Shown here piece by piece: positions 1-10,942 of a stretch of 58,874 bases of DNA (position 1 is the stretch's first letter; each line of letters opens with the position of its first letter). The notes under the pieces were generated by a model. That model had not been told where the DNA came from. It did no database searches and worked only from the letters and a program-made list of their open reading frames with translations. The translations under genes and the position numbers were made by a program. Location of the stretch: the NCBI GenBank assembly GCA_032718475.1, contig JAUCBJ010004954.1, positions 5,001-63,874 of the forward strand, written 5' to 3'. This DNA is from Nemertoderma westbladi. Lineage: Eukaryota > Xenacoelomorpha > Nemertodermatida > Nemertodermatidae.

Positions 1-23
1 GTAAGTAAGTAAGTAAGTAAGTA

Positions 24-112
<89 letters not shown>

Positions 113-113
113 T

Positions 114-206
<93 letters not shown>

Positions 207-255
207 GAGTGAGTAAGTATGTAAGTAAGTAAGTAAGTAAGTATGTAAGTAAGTA
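1..255. repeat. (GTAA)n microsatellite
   Basis: About 64 copies of a 4-bp unit (gtaa) run from the window edge to about 255, with rare interruptions (gtat, gtga, atta). The array probably continues beyond the window. Every phase of the plus strand contains GTAAGT, the 5' splice-site consensus, but no exon abuts it. Confidence 0.97.
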
Positions 256-639
256 CCAGTAATCGGTTTCAATAATCTATAATCGATCGATAAACTATAT
301 TTTTGACAATAACGACTTCCAAATGCTGCGAGTCGAATCCGCCCCGCTCGTGTATTTCCATTGATCTAAAATTGGAAAATTAATAGATCTTGGGGTGGCG
401 CGGGAAATACATGCTTTATTTCCCTTCAAATTAATAAATAGTTCAATTTAGCCTATTAATAGAATCAAAGTTGACTCCGAAAGGCGTAGGTTGTTATTGG
501 TGTGGCTTTTCTAGAACTCGCGCTTAACAACATTATCCTTAAAACAAAAAAAAAGTATAAATAAACTAACCAAATTAAAAACGAAATAAATTAATTAGTA
601 AATTTGGTTCGCCAATACGAACTCAACTATAACTCTGTA

Positions 640-860
640 ACTTCGCCTGTAACTCTACTAACTCTTTAGTCTGTAACTCTACTAACTCTTTAGTCTGTAA
701 CTCTACTAACTCTTTAGTCTGTAACTCAACTAACTCTTTAGTCTGTAACTCAACTACTGTATCTCTTTAGTCTCCAACTTCGCCTGTAACTCTACTAACT
801 CTTTAGTCTGTAACTCTACTAACTCTTTAGTCTCCAACTTCGCCTGTAACTTTTCGTTTT
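640..860 (-). repeat. 24-bp minisatellite overlapping exon 4 of the coiled-coil gene
   Basis: About eight copies of a 24-bp unit are present; on the minus strand each reads as the octapeptide TKELVELQ. Two or three units lie inside the exon 4 reading frame and the others lie after its stop codon. One unit near 770 carries a net insertion of about 5 bp, which shifts the frame and creates the TAG stop. Confidence 0.85.
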
Positions 861-1020
861 CGGTAACAGACCAGGCGTAACTCTTTACCCAACGTTGAGT
901 CAGGTTGCGTTGGTAACTCAGCTCTTTTCGCAACTCAGTTTCCGTAGTTAGATGTTTGGACATCTGGAGAGCCAAATCCTCCCTGGACGCTTCCACCGAT
1001 CGGATATGAGCTTCTAGTTG
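754..1020 (-). CDS. Exon 4 (last) of unidentified coiled-coil protein
   Basis: This exon follows an acceptor ending TTGTAG at 1021-1022 and opens in phase 0 with QLEAHIRSVEASRED, matching the phase 0 end of exon 3. It encodes 88 residues rich in E, K, L and Q with heptad-like spacing, and ends in octapeptide repeats (ELQAKLETKE, TKELVELQ) before a stop at 754. A frame change within the 24-bp repeats creates the stop. Without it the frame would run about 40 codons further to another stop, so the C-terminus may differ between alleles. With exons 1-3 the total is 987 nt, or 328 aa plus stop. No enzymatic domain is visible; a structural or scaffolding role is only inferred from the coiled coil. 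Confidence 0.6.
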   Translation of the reverse strand, partial: QLEAHIRSVEASREDLALQMSKHLTTETELRKELSYQRNLTQRWVKSYAWSVTENEKLQAKLETKELVELQTKELVELQAKLETKEIQ

Positions 1021-1029
1021 CTACAAGAT

Positions 1030-2930
1030 TAATTGTAATTTGGGTTTGTCTATCTTTTCACAGTTACCAGATTTAAGTTCAGTTAAAATTATGACTCACA
1101 ATTGAATTACAATTTTTCTTCTTAAACGAAAATAAGATGTCATATAATTTATTTTACTATAGATCAGGGTTGAGCGCATTGGTTTCAGATTATTGAAATA
1201 TATTGAGGCCGTAAGGACACAAATTGTGAACATACAAGATATCCAGGTGGTGTGTCCATGGTTTACCTTTTTCCTGAGTCGCTATCCGAATGGTTAGAGC
1301 GCCACACTTTCAACCTAGTGGCCACCAGTTCGATCCCACCTGGACGCCAATACCGGCGTTGCTAAGATGAGCCAAACGAAAACCGGAGGAATAGTGATTA
1401 AAATATGTTCTAGAATACACGCTTGGAGGATCGGAAATGGTATTTCTTTTGAATATAAAATCATAAAAAAAAGTCACGATCCAGTGTACAAAATATTAGT
1501 CACTTTTAGGAAAAGTCTCAATAAATAATTATTCATTGCATGGGAAAAAAAGTAGAACTTTTTTTCATTATTCTCGAGGCATTTTATTTACCGAGCGTCA
1601 GTGAGGTTAAGAAAGGGTCGAGAGAATATTGGAAAAAAAATGTTCTAAGTGTTCCGGCAAAAACATTATCATTTGTCAATAGATATTGACCTTAGTGAAA
1701 TATGAATATGTAAAAACTTATCTAAGTAAATTCCGTGCCGAAACGAATTTATTTGTGGGCAATGCTTCGTGCCCTTTATTGTGGATCGGAATATAGAGTT
1801 ATGTCTAGTAAAATATTGCAATATTAAAGTATTATTTGTTATAATAACGCTCATTGATATGATACAATATATTGGCCTAAATTATACTTAAATCGATATT
1901 CACTAAATAATCTACTAACATATAATAATCTATAAACCCATAACAACAAATCACTGGCACTACCAACTAATGAATATTGTGTGCTGCCTTATATACTCTA
2001 CATACGTGATGAAGAGATGAGATGAGATGATAATTGGTTACAATGTAGGAAAGCTGATTTCATGAGCCTTGATATTGGTGGTGTGTATGAGATAACCAAT
2101 AAGAGCTGACTAATTATCATTGTCACTGTGTTGACATTATATTGTGTTTCAGTTAACGTATAAATATGAGAGTGACTAATATGCGGGATGATATTGAATT
2201 ATTGGATTATAGAGATATGCAATGATAGAAAGGGATAATGACTTTTGTAACTTTATTTATTTATTTACTTTATTACATTATTTATTTATTTACTTTAAAT
2301 AACTTTATTCATTTCTTACATTATTATATTATTTGAACTTATTTGTTTTCTGAGATAGAGCGCACTGGAAATATTTTAATGCTACGCCATTGTTACGCTT
2401 GTCTTGCAGACTGACTTCCATGTGATTCGTAATTTTATTCTTAAATTGGTACTTTTGTTGTTGCTCAGGTCTTTTAATAAACGATAGAGCAATATACAGT
2501 AGTGTTAGAAAATAAATTGAACTATAGCATTTTACTATATTGCTTCCATAGTTACTGCGATTCTAATTATTGTGCTCTTCAACTCCCGATGCTGCCTTAC
2601 TCAATGTTAAATAATTTAGTGTTCTAGAATATTTATTACGTAACTAGAGAGCCGCTTAACTACATAAACCAATATTGGATATTGAGTTCCGTTTTATAGT
2701 TCGCCGCGCAGACACTACAGTTGCAATAACTTTTGAGTTTGTGAATGGATTTTGCTCAAATTACGTAGAAACCTTTTCTACTTCGATGCTCTTTCAATAT
2801 ATGTAATATAATTTAAGAAATTCCACCAAAAATATTTTACTTTACATTTTTCGCCGGGGAAAAAAGTAAAATCAATACAATCATATTGATTACTTTACTA
2901 CTTTATTGATTACCTACTACTACTACTAGG
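1030..2930. other. Intron 3 sequence without recognised genes
   Basis: This AT-rich stretch lies within intron 3 of the coiled-coil gene (between exons at 1020 and 4805). Apart from the tRNA-like segment at 1262-1340 and a short gatga repeat near 2015, no convincing exon, RNA gene or element was seen. The short open frame at 1669-1854 has no recognisable similarity. Confidence 0.5.
1262..1340 (+). repeat. tRNA-derived SINE-like segment with A and B box motifs
   Basis: The segment contains TATCCGAATGG followed by TTAGAGCG, resembling an A box and D arm, and about 45 bp later AGTTCGATCCC, resembling a B box and T arm. The acceptor and T stems do not pair as in a working tRNA, so a tRNA-derived SINE head is more likely than a functional gene. 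The element body and its 3' end could not be defined. Confidence 0.5.
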
Positions 2931-4320
2931 TCGAGCGAACTCAGACAGTGGAAATGAGATCCTTCCAGGCTTCCCGATTCTCCATAGTTGTCGCAATTTC
3001 GTTTCTCCTAAGTTCAGTATCCCTTTCAAGTTGATCTATATATGTTATGGCCGGTCGTCCACGACTACGCTTTCCATGAGTTGGTTGCCAGAAAAGTAGA
3101 TTTGGCATGACCTCGTCTTTACTTCGCCAGCAGTGCCCACTGAATCTTAATCTGCGTTCACGGAGGGTGGTTGATACAGGTGGTATTGTACCATAAAGCT
3201 CTATGTTTGTCATGTGTTGTCTCCAGCTGATGTTTAGGGCTGCCCTTAGTAGTCTTGTGTAGCAACCATCAATTCGTTGTTCGAGTGATTTAGTCAGTGT
3301 CCAGGTCTCACCCCCATATAAAAATACACTTTCCACTGTGGCTCGAGAGAGGCACCTGAGGCTCAGGTGCCTGGAGAGATCTGATTTCCAGATGGTATCC
3401 ATTTTTGATAGAGCTACCCAAGCCTTTGCTTTCCTAACTTCTATCTCTATGTCCTTTTTGCTACTCTCTATCCATGATCCAAGGTACTGGAAGTCGTTGA
3501 CCTTCCTTAGTTGATTATTATCAATGGTTGTCAAGTTTTCATCAACATTAAAGGTCATGAATTCGGTCTTTGTAGCATTTATATGCAATCCAACCTCCTT
3601 AGCAGCCCTCTCCACTTTATTTAGTAGAAGCTGTGCATCTGCTAGTGTATTAGAGAGCAGGGCGATGTCATCCGCAAAGTCGGTGTCTGTGACAGTAGTT
3701 GCCGGATATCTACTACTTCTGCGTTCTTGAAGTGTGAATCCCAGATCTTCACCCTTTGTGGCCGTCCTCATTGCGTAATCCAGCACAATTACAAATAGTA
3801 ATGGTGCTAATGTGTCACCTTGCAGTACGCCAGCCAGGATTGAGAAAAACTCAGTTTCACCATCTGGTGAGAGTACCTGCGCTTCTGTGTCACAATATAA
3901 CAATCCAATGCCAGCAACAATTACTTCTGGTATTCCATAAGCTCTTAGGATTTCAAGCATTTTACCTCTATGGATGGAGTCGAATGCCTTCTTGAAGTCC
4001 ACAAAAGTCATGACAGCGGGGAGATTCTTTGACTTAATTCCTTCAATCAGTCTCCGTAGTGCAAGTATCTGAGCTATTGTTGATCTACTTGGTCGAAATC
4101 CGTTTTGGCTCTTACGTAGTAGTTTCTCTATGTGAGGCCTAATCCTATATAGAATAATTTTATTCTATATTTTGGCAGCTACCACAAGCAGACAGATCCC
4201 ACGATAGTTTGTTGGTATACCGAGGTCTCCTTTCTTGGGGAGAGGCTTTAGTTGACCTTTAGTCCAAATTGGTGGTGGCTTTTCCCCTTTTAACATCCGG
4301 TTGCAAACATCTTGTGTAGT
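2930..4320 (-). mobile_element. LINE family A, 5'-truncated copy
   Basis: A minus-strand non-LTR retrotransposon fragment containing most of a reverse transcriptase and its C-terminal region. The 3' end, after the stop codon at 2941, reads GTTCGCTCGACC and then (TAG)n, as in the other family A copies near 6780 and 57125. Upstream of the long open frame the RT continues (PTNYRGICLL near 4210, SQNGFRPSRSTIAQ near 4080), but an in-frame TAG near 4167 interrupts it. There is no endonuclease domain in this copy. Confidence 0.85.
2941..4011 (-). pseudogene. LINE-A reverse transcriptase, partial
   Basis: This 356-codon open segment belongs to an endonuclease/reverse-transcriptase polyprotein of the APE-type LINE class. 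RT motifs visible in order are FVDFKKAFDS (first catalytic Asp), GVLQGDTLAPLLF, and FADDIALLS (the YxDD-box equivalent). They are followed by the thumb and a C-terminal segment with RRLRFSGHCWR, GKRSRGRPAITYIDQ and ENREAWKDLI, shared with family B. The true frame extends upstream of 4011 but meets an in-frame stop, and the N-terminal endonuclease is missing, so the copy is dead. It would catalyse target-primed reverse transcription if intact. The exact clade (RTE-like or other) was not determined. Confidence 0.85.
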
Positions 4321-4378
4321 CTTGTGTAGCAACCATCAATTCGTTGTTCAAGTGATTTAGTCAGTGTCCAGGTCTCAA
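4310..4378 (-). mobile_element. Short duplicated LINE-A fragment
   Basis: About 60 bp matching the LINE-A segment at 3243-3310 (same order and strand) is joined directly to the 5' end of the truncated RT. The junction near 4320 therefore joins two non-adjacent parts of the element, pointing to a rearranged or double insertion. Confidence 0.7.
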
Positions 4379-4804
4379 TCTCAATCCAATCCAATGCAAT
4401 CCAATCCTTCTTTAGTAGCATTATACTATATTGTATTATACCTTACATGGACGTATAGTAAATGTTTTAACTAATTCGGGTTGGTATTATTGTTGTCATC
4501 AATTAATCCGACTGATGCCCAACTGGCATTATTGGTGATTTTCCTAAACGTTAACAAATTCTATACCGGATCATGAATTTATATGCAAAAGCAATACGAT
4601 TTTTTTGTTTCACCAGGATTGTGTTCCAGAACGTTTTTTCTCACTATTATTCCAATGGGAACAGCCCCGGTTTCAAGTTATAAAGCCCGCAATATCATAA
4701 CGGTAAATGAAGTTTTGTTCAGTTACACGAACAGAGAGACAACGTAAACTCCCAGCCCTACAATAAATAAAGTTATCTAGTGTGATAAATGATAAATGTG
4801 TGAC
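4379..4804. other. Intron sequence, nothing recognised
   Basis: AT-rich sequence between the LINE-A fragment and exon 3 of the coiled-coil gene. A short caatc-type repeat lies near 4375-4405. No gene was recognised. Confidence 0.5.
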
Positions 4805-4967
4805 CTGTTCCTTGAGATGGTGTTCCTCCATTAGTTTCCTTTGGACTTCCCTCGTCAAGGCAACCTGCGTTTCCATCTCTTCGCGTTTCTCTTCGAAGAC
4901 CTTCAATTGATTCTCTAACTCCTTCTCCCTTTCGTGGTGGTTCTCAACCAAGGACCGTCGCTTCAAT
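4805..4967 (-). CDS. Exon 3 of unidentified coiled-coil protein
   Basis: The acceptor TTCTATCTCAG precedes the exon at 4968-4969. Its first base completes the split Arg codon left by exon 2 (AG|A). The 54 codons (LKRRSLVENHHEREKELE then a long charged stretch ending LMEEHHLKEQ) form a highly charged, probably continuous alpha-helical coiled coil. It ends in phase 0 at a weak donor, CAG|GTCACA, and joins exon 4 in frame. The matching phases across a 15.6-kb intron are the main evidence that exons 2 and 3 belong together. Confidence 0.65.
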
Positions 4968-5359
4968 CTGAGATAGAATAAAGTCAATGGAGAATAAAGT
5001 CACGGTAGGTGGTGACGGTCGTAGAACTGCATCTGGGACCTTATCGAGTATAAAATCAACAGCCGATGGAAAAGGTAATGGCAATTAACTGCAGCTGAGT
5101 TAACAATATGTGAAGGATCCTACTAACACTCGCAACAATGTGTTGGCAAGCTGTGTTTTTCGAGGTGTTTGTTATTATACATTTATAGGTAGGGATCTAG
5201 GGGTCTTAACCTCGATGGTCTGGAGAGATATGAGATATTAATTTCAATAAAAATTACGCGATTCCTAAATTTGTACACTACCCGGTTAAAAAGTACGCAT
5301 GTGATGGGATTAGTCCTAAAAGAAAAAGAATACGATCTCATACGGTCGCATACGATCTC

Positions 5360-5600
5360 AATTATAAAACATCCCATACAAAACAGTTCTCCTTCAAGAA
5401 CTACTCACGTACATGTCCCGCCTCTGCCTTTGTGTTGGGGTGCAGATTAAAAGGGGAGGTACTGACCCCCTTTCTTTGATTGATTGACGGTTGTGTTAAA
5501 TAATTAAATGCAGATTTTGTGATAAAATTGCTTAACTTTAATTTGTGTCTCATAACTGAGCCTCGTGCAACGCGAAGGCCCACGAACGTGTTTCATGGTT
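5360..5600 (-). repeat. Dispersed repeat family R1, copy 1
   Basis: A ~230-bp segment shared with 49225-49440 (opposite orientation) and 52085-52310. Its hallmark is a block containing CACGTTCGTGGG, CTTCGCG and CAGTTATGAGA, followed about 150 bp later by a TCTGCACCCC block. It has no coding capacity, and no clear terminal repeats or target duplication were found. It is probably a non-autonomous mobile element. A weak related fragment occurs near 9770. Confidence 0.65.
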
Positions 5601-6390
5601 AATTACGCGCAGTTCGGCTCGCACACTCGTCATCACATTTTATTGAGCCCCGGTTATTATGTTTTCCCTAGTTGTGGCGTAGTTGATATACTTTATTGCT
5701 CACACTGTATAGCATTGATTTTATAATAAAATATTAACTGGCTATGATAACCAAAATAATAATAACCATAAATTGATAATGATAAATGATAACCATAAAT
5801 TCCTCAGAATGTAAATTAAATAGAATTTAATTGCACCATAAGGCGAATAAACACGTTTAATTTTATACTTTATTCCTGAACAGACGGAGAGATATAAAAG
5901 GGGAATAATATAATACACTTTATGGTTGGCGCCGAAGCTTTATGAGCTGAAGTCAATGCTGTGAAACTGTGTAAACATAGGGGAGGGGACATCCATTAGT
6001 CTATATTCTGTATATGAATGTAACTTAAACTTAAGGTGCGTTCATATAACGTATAGGAGGTGTGTATGTGTGTGTAAGGGGAGAAGCGATTCTAGCTTTA
6101 TTCACTTTCATTTGCGTTCTAGAACATATTAGTCGTTTTTAGTCGTTTAAATTAATCGTTAGCCACATATCCACACATAAACAAACACACCTACACCTAC
6201 GTTAGGTGACCATGCCTTAAGCTAGCACATAATGTAGAGTAAATGTTTCTGACTATGTAAATCAATTTATCTGGCTTATTAATACACTACATAACGGCTA
6301 TACAGGACCCACTCACAGTTCCTCATCATAACCAATCCCCCCGGGGACATCCGCAATAATTAATCTATCGATGTTTAGTGGGATAAAATA
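5600..6390. other. Intron sequence, nothing recognised
   Basis: AT-rich sequence inside intron 2 of the coiled-coil gene with no convincing open frame or RNA gene. Confidence 0.5.
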
Positions 6391-6395
6391 AGTGT

Positions 6396-6785
6396 CGCCT
6401 GGACACTGACTAAATCACTTGAACAACGAATTGATGGTTGCTACACAAGACTACTAAGGGCAGTCCTAAACATCAGCTGGAGACAACACATGACAAACGC
6501 CGAGCTTTATGGTACAATACCACCTATATCAACCACCCCCCGGGAACGCAGATTAAGATTCAGTGGGCACTGCTGGCGAAGTAAAGACGAGGTCATACCA
6601 GATCTACTTCTCTGGAAACCAACTCATGGAAAGCGTAATCGTGGACGACCGGCCATAACATATATAGATCAACTTGAAAGGGATACTGAACTTGGGAGAA
6701 ACGAAATTGCGACAACTATGGAGAATCGGGAAGCCTGGAAGGATCTCATTTCCACTGTCCGAGTTCGCTCGACCTAGTAGTAGTA
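6396..6785 (+). mobile_element. LINE family A, 3' fragment
   Basis: Plus-strand fragment covering the C-terminal part of the LINE-A RT protein, ending with a (TAG)n tail. It begins within the segment reading CTGGACACTGACTAAATCAC and runs through the open frame at 6490-6777 (SGHCWRSKDEV, GRPAITYIDQLERD, ENREAWKDLIST). It is in opposite orientation to the copy at 2930-4320 and close to it in sequence. Confidence 0.88.
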
Positions 6786-6890
6786 GTAATTAATGACCTT
6801 CATAATGAAAGAATAATTCACTATCAAAATATGTCTGAATATTCTATAGCACAAAAATAAATAATTTTAACACCGAAAATATATCATATA

Positions 6891-7574
6891 TTAAAAAATT
6901 GCGCAGCAGAAAGAGCAAAATTTGTCAAAACAGTCTTCATCTTCTTCTATCGCTTGATATTCCAATGAATCAATCTCTATATTCAAACAACCGGGATTCT
7001 TCGCGTTTACAACGCATTCAATTTCCGAATAATTATTAACAACATGTTCAATAATATCAGGTTTAAGGTTCCATAAACCTCCATCGCCATGGCTCTCCTC
7101 CCCTACTAGAATTTTGCAACGCTTGAAGCCAAATTCCCTCCAACTTCGGATAAATTCATCCACTTTATTTTTCGCTTCGGTGACATAAAGTCCACGAAGA
7201 TCGATTGTATCAGCTGATATGTGCCGGTTGTTCGCCGCGTATATCTTATCTGCTGCTGTTCTGTTGGCCTCATCCATACATTCGCCTTCTCTCTTATAAC
7301 GACCGTAAGCGTCATCCCTTAGAGGAGCGCTAGACGCGTTAGTGTACTGTCTATAGCTTTCGTCTCTAGACTGTTTGTGACGTAGGGCCTTGTTACGGTA
7401 ATACCTTCCGATTTCGCATATAAATTTATCTTCGTTGGAAATATCGTCGACATCTTCACTTAACTCGATAACAACCGTATTCCCTGATCGTCCCCGCAAA
7501 CCTTTGTCTTGAGTTTTCTTTTTGGATAATCTGTTGCCCTTTCTGAAAATTTTCGAACCGAAACAATTACCCAT
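6891..7574 (-). CDS. DUF1771/Smr-domain protein with possible dual lipidation signals
   Basis: A single uninterrupted 227-codon frame starting in a good context (acaATGGG). The N-terminus MGNCFGSK fits an N-myristoylation signal with an adjacent palmitoylatable Cys. Residues ~55-118 resemble DUF1771 (YYRNKALRHKQSRDES, DEANRTAADKIYAANN). Residues ~122-200 resemble an Smr domain (DTIDLRGLYVTEAKNKV, then KRCKILVGEESHGDGG and LKPDIIEHV). The usual DLHGL is DLRGL and the TGxGxHS loop is changed, so nuclease activity is doubtful. The C-terminus CSFCCAIF ends in a CaaX-type box. It lies in intron 2 of the coiled-coil gene on the same strand and has no introns, so a retrogene origin is possible. The animal relatives I know of carry these two domains in larger nuclear or cytosolic proteins; membrane anchoring here is inference. 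Confidence 0.8.
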   Translation of the reverse strand: MGNCFGSKIFRKGNRLSKKKTQDKGLRGRSGNTVVIELSEDVDDISNEDKFICEIGRYYRNKALRHKQSRDESYRQYTNASSAPLRDDAYGRYKREGECMDEANRTAADKIYAANNRHISADTIDLRGLYVTEAKNKVDEFIRSWREFGFKRCKILVGEESHGDGGLWNLKPDIIEHVVNNYSEIECVVNAKNPGCLNIEIDSLEYQAIEEDEDCFDKFCSFCCAIF

Positions 7575-7799
7575 TGTGAATATAACGCAACCAATTTATA
7601 TGGTTAAATTATCTGCCGCTGAGAAAGAGTTTAACAAACTACATTGCAGAAATACATTATTATTAATAGCCATCAACATTACTTATAATATTATAAAAAA
7701 TCGTTATAACAAATTAATAGGTGATGGAAGTATAGTACTGTGCGTAACACATGGCAAGGAACGGTACGGTGTGGCGTCCAACTCCACGAATAGTTAATC

Positions 7800-8125
7800 T
7801 AGTCAACTTAAAATAGTTGGTCATGAAAATATCAATCGATATTAAACCAGAAATCTAAACATGTATATTTATAATGACCAGAGAGCGACAGAACATGTAT
7901 AAGCCTCGGCGCTAACAGGAGGGGATAGATTAGTACAAGCCATTCACAATCATTATTGTATTGGGATATGTCCTACAACATTAGGCTACTGTGTGCAATA
8001 AATAGCCAGCTGTTGTTGCCGTTCGAAGGACTGGTAGTAATGCGCAAAATGCCGATTGAATAACCAACAAGATAAAGCGACTTAAACGCTACGGCAATTA
8101 TGAGTGGAAGTTAATCAAAAGCCAA
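7800..8125. other. Intron sequence, nothing recognised
   Basis: Sequence upstream of the Smr-domain gene. Its promoter may lie here, but no specific element was recognised. Confidence 0.4.
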
Positions 8126-8126
8126 G

Positions 8127-8328
8127 GTCTGTACTGTAGTCTGTACTGTATGTAGTCTGTACTGTATGTAGTCTGTACTGTATGTAGTCTGTACTGTATG
8201 TAGTCTGTACTGTATGTAGTCTGTACTGTATGTAGTCTGTACTGTAGTCTGTACTGTATGTAGTCTGTACTGTAGTCTGTACTGTATGTAGTCTGTACTG
8301 TAGTATGTACTGTATGTAGTCTGTACGT
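8127..8328 (+). repeat. 16-bp minisatellite
   Basis: About 12 copies of a unit containing gtctgtactgta, with and without an intervening tgta, giving 16- and 12-bp spacings. It is open on the minus strand only because the unit lacks stops in that frame. Confidence 0.9.
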
Positions 8329-8329
8329 C

Positions 8330-8925
8330 TGGAATTAAAATCAATGACTTAATAAAACTAAATCGGATTGGTATGTAAACCCTTTATACCTCTTTATCAT
8401 AAAACCGGGGTTGGCTGGATTATTCAAAATATGTTGCAATTGCAACCATGCGTCAGTTATTATAGGGATTACACACAAAGTGTAAAATACAAAATAAATA
8501 CATTTATCAACTCTCAACTCTGAAATAAATTACGATAAGAAAAAAATACGAAACTTTTTTCGCATTTAGTATTGTATCTTAGATGAATCGGTTCGTATCG
8601 TATCGTATCCTGTCCTTGCAAGCAAGTTGAGCTTTGAAGGCAATTATTTAAGAATGACATTTTTTCACACACACGAAAAATACTACTCCGCCATTTATTA
8701 TCCGTTTTTTTTTAATTTTTCTTTATATTTGTATTTTCAGAAGCTTCAATTATTTTAATGAAAAATTCGAAAAGACAAGAGTTTTTGTATAATTTTTAAC
8801 AATTTTGACATTTTTTTTTACAAAATTGGCAATTGGCAAAATTGTCGAACCCACGACCTCCGAGGGATGTGGGTGGATTCAATGCAACTACTACACCAAG
8901 GTACAAGGTGGTACTTCGAATGTAT
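8330..8925. other. Intron sequence with a possible dispersed-repeat fragment
   Basis: AT-rich sequence. Near 8880-8960 a segment ending CTAACCAAAACAAT resembles dispersed family R2 (see 25860 and 26200). No gene was recognised. Confidence 0.4.
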
Positions 8926-8929
8926 CAGA

Positions 8930-9345
8930 AAGGCTGAATCTAACCAAAACAATATCACGCATCCAGTACAGGATAGCTTTATTGACATGGCGGGCACTAA
9001 ATAATTAGGAACCGAAATATATTATTGATCTACTGATCTACCAACATCCTTTCATCGCGAACTCCTTACCTTTGGACCCTAACAACACCCCGATTCAACC
9101 TAAAGAAGTATGGTGCCAGATCATTCTCATACGCAGCACCAGTTATTTTTAACTACCGCTACCGCTGGAACGCAGAATCTGCACTGACCTTCAGAAGTTC
9201 AGATCAGACCTGAGAACTGAACTATTCACCAGCGCTTACCAATAATTTATTTATGAATTAGTATCGCTATTCATAATTTCAAAGCGCCTTTGAACATTTT
9301 TTGGTAAAGGCGCGATATAAATATATATTTTATTATTATTATTAA
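8930..9345 (+). mobile_element. L2/CR1-like LINE 3' end, degraded
   Basis: The plus strand encodes broken remains of a LINE C-terminus: RIQYRIALLTWRALNN, then a stop, then IIDLLIYQHPF-like sequence. The typical non-coding end follows, with AAAGGCGCGATATAAAT and a TTATTA-type tail. Several stops and shifts show it is a relic. Confidence 0.7.
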
Positions 9346-9349
9346 TAAA

Positions 9350-9885
9350 CGAATTAGTATATGTACAGGTTCTAAGATATAAATAAACACTATAAAACAC
9401 TTAATAAGGAGAAATTAAAAAAAAATACAAATTCCTCAGATATAAAATTTCAAAACACTTCGACTCAAAAGTGAAAACCTTGGATTTTTCGCATGAGCGC
9501 CCTTACAGCAGCAACTTACACAGCAGAAAATGCACAGCAAAAACTTACAATAGCTACACCCACTATCCACTGTAATTAACCAGCTCCTAACAATGCGATG
9601 TGGATTGAAGCTTCAACTTGTGGGAGTTCAACTTCATATTAGAGCTACAGAAATAGAACTTCATTCAATATTATTTATTATTGAATAAATAAAGTGAGTG
9701 GTACTGTACTAATCAATGCTACAATCAATAGTAATATAATGTGCTTTACAACTCGCAAATAACTGTTACAAGTTCGTCGGACCTTCGCACAGCACGTAAG
9801 GGGCCGTGCACAAATGATGTCACGGTCGAAGGGGATTCAGTATTCAAAGTTTTGCATTTCAGTTACAGTTACAGTTTCAGTATTA
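9350..9885. other. Intron sequence, nothing recognised
   Basis: Sequence between the LINE tail and the satellite. A small piece near 9770-9820 (GTTCGTCGGACCTTCGC) may be a degraded R1 repeat. No gene was seen. Confidence 0.4.
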
Positions 9886-9887
9886 CA

Positions 9888-10280
9888 AAATTTAGCGTCA
9901 TTGACGTTTTAAACAGAAGATAATGAAAATTAATTCGGTAATTAAAGGGTCATTGGCCTTTTAAACTAGAAGATAATGCATGTTAATTCGGTAATTAAAA
10001 GGTCATTGACCTTTTAAACTAGAAGATAATGAATGTTAATTCGGGAAAAGGTCATTGACTTTTTAAACTGAAGATAATGAATGTTAATTAATTAAAAGGT
10101 CATTGACCTTTTAAACTAGAAGATAATGCATGTTAATTCGGTAATTAAAAGGTCATTAACCTTTTAAACTAGAAGATAATGAATGTTGATTCGGTAATTA
10201 AAAGGTCATTGACCTTTTAAACTAGAAGATAATGAATGTTGATTCGGTAATTAAAAGGTCATTGACCTTTTAACTACTAC
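9888..10280. repeat. IR-1 satellite, left part
   Basis: About eight units of ~50 bp that each contain the inverted repeat AAGGTCATTGACCTT followed by a linker with ATAATGAATGTTAATTCGG. The array is continuous in type with 13990-20420; a LINE-B insertion separates the two parts. Confidence 0.93.
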
Positions 10281-10312
10281 TAGGATCGGCATGCTGCATT
10301 GCAGCTGCATTT

Positions 10313-10930
10313 TTAAGAATGCTGTGCCGGCTTGTCAACAAAATTGCACCGCCACAACTCCCTATCACCCATGACATTTGCTAGATCATCCGCATCTTTA
10401 AGGCCAGTGTCCTTTAAGATGCGTCTCAAGAAAGTCATGGGCTGTCCACCATGCTTATTCACTCCATGAGGCTGCCAAAGTACAAGATTATGCACTGGCT
10501 GGTCCTCACGGCGAAAGCAATGTCCTGCAAAGCGGAGGCGATTTTGTTCTAGTGTCAAGCTTGGGGGAACCAATGAGACACCTCCAATGTTATATAGTGT
10601 CTGGTTGGAGATGTGTGCATTGTACTTGACACAATGAACCCGGCGTAGCATTCTTGTGAATGTGCCATCCAGAGATTTGGTGTCCTCAGCAGTTAGAGCC
10701 CAGCATGGACTCCCGTAGAGGAGTATTGGAACTACTGCTGCTCTAAATAATCGGACCTTAAGTTTCCGGTTAATTCTCGGTGACTTCCAAATCCTGGAAA
10801 GCCTATTCAAGGCTGCCCATGCCTTTCCCTTAAGTATTCGAAGGTCCTCACCTGACTTCCGGATCCATGATCCCAGATAACAGAAGTCGTCCACATGCTC
10901 AAGCATACCATCCTTTGAGTTTATGCTCAT
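10313..10930 (-). pseudogene. LINE-B polyprotein, C-terminal part after the stop
   Basis: This segment is in the same frame as the upstream 888-codon frame, separated only by a TAA and four codons. It covers the post-RT region (FCYLGSWIRKSGEDL, KVRLFRAAVVPILLYGS, WALTAEDTKSLDGTF, RLRFAGHCFRREDQP) and ends at KPAQHS. Near-identical C-termini occur at 57560-58091 (+) and, more diverged, at 47935-48545. Confidence 0.85.
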
Positions 10931-10942
10931 CCGGTAAGAGAC

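Noticed and set aside
1-255. (GTAA)n as another donor-derived array
   Set aside because: It contains GTAAGT but is a simple tetranucleotide repeat on the strand opposite to the nearby gene, with no exon beside it.
1262-1340. A functional tRNA gene
   Set aside because: A and B boxes are recognisable, but the acceptor and T stems do not pair. A tRNA-derived SINE is more likely.
7522-7797. A plus-strand 91-codon frame over the Smr gene start
   Set aside because: It is antisense to the Smr N-terminus and its likely promoter, with no recognisable features.
8111-8344. A 77-codon Tyr/Thr/Gln-rich protein
   Set aside because: It is the translation of the 16-bp minisatellite.
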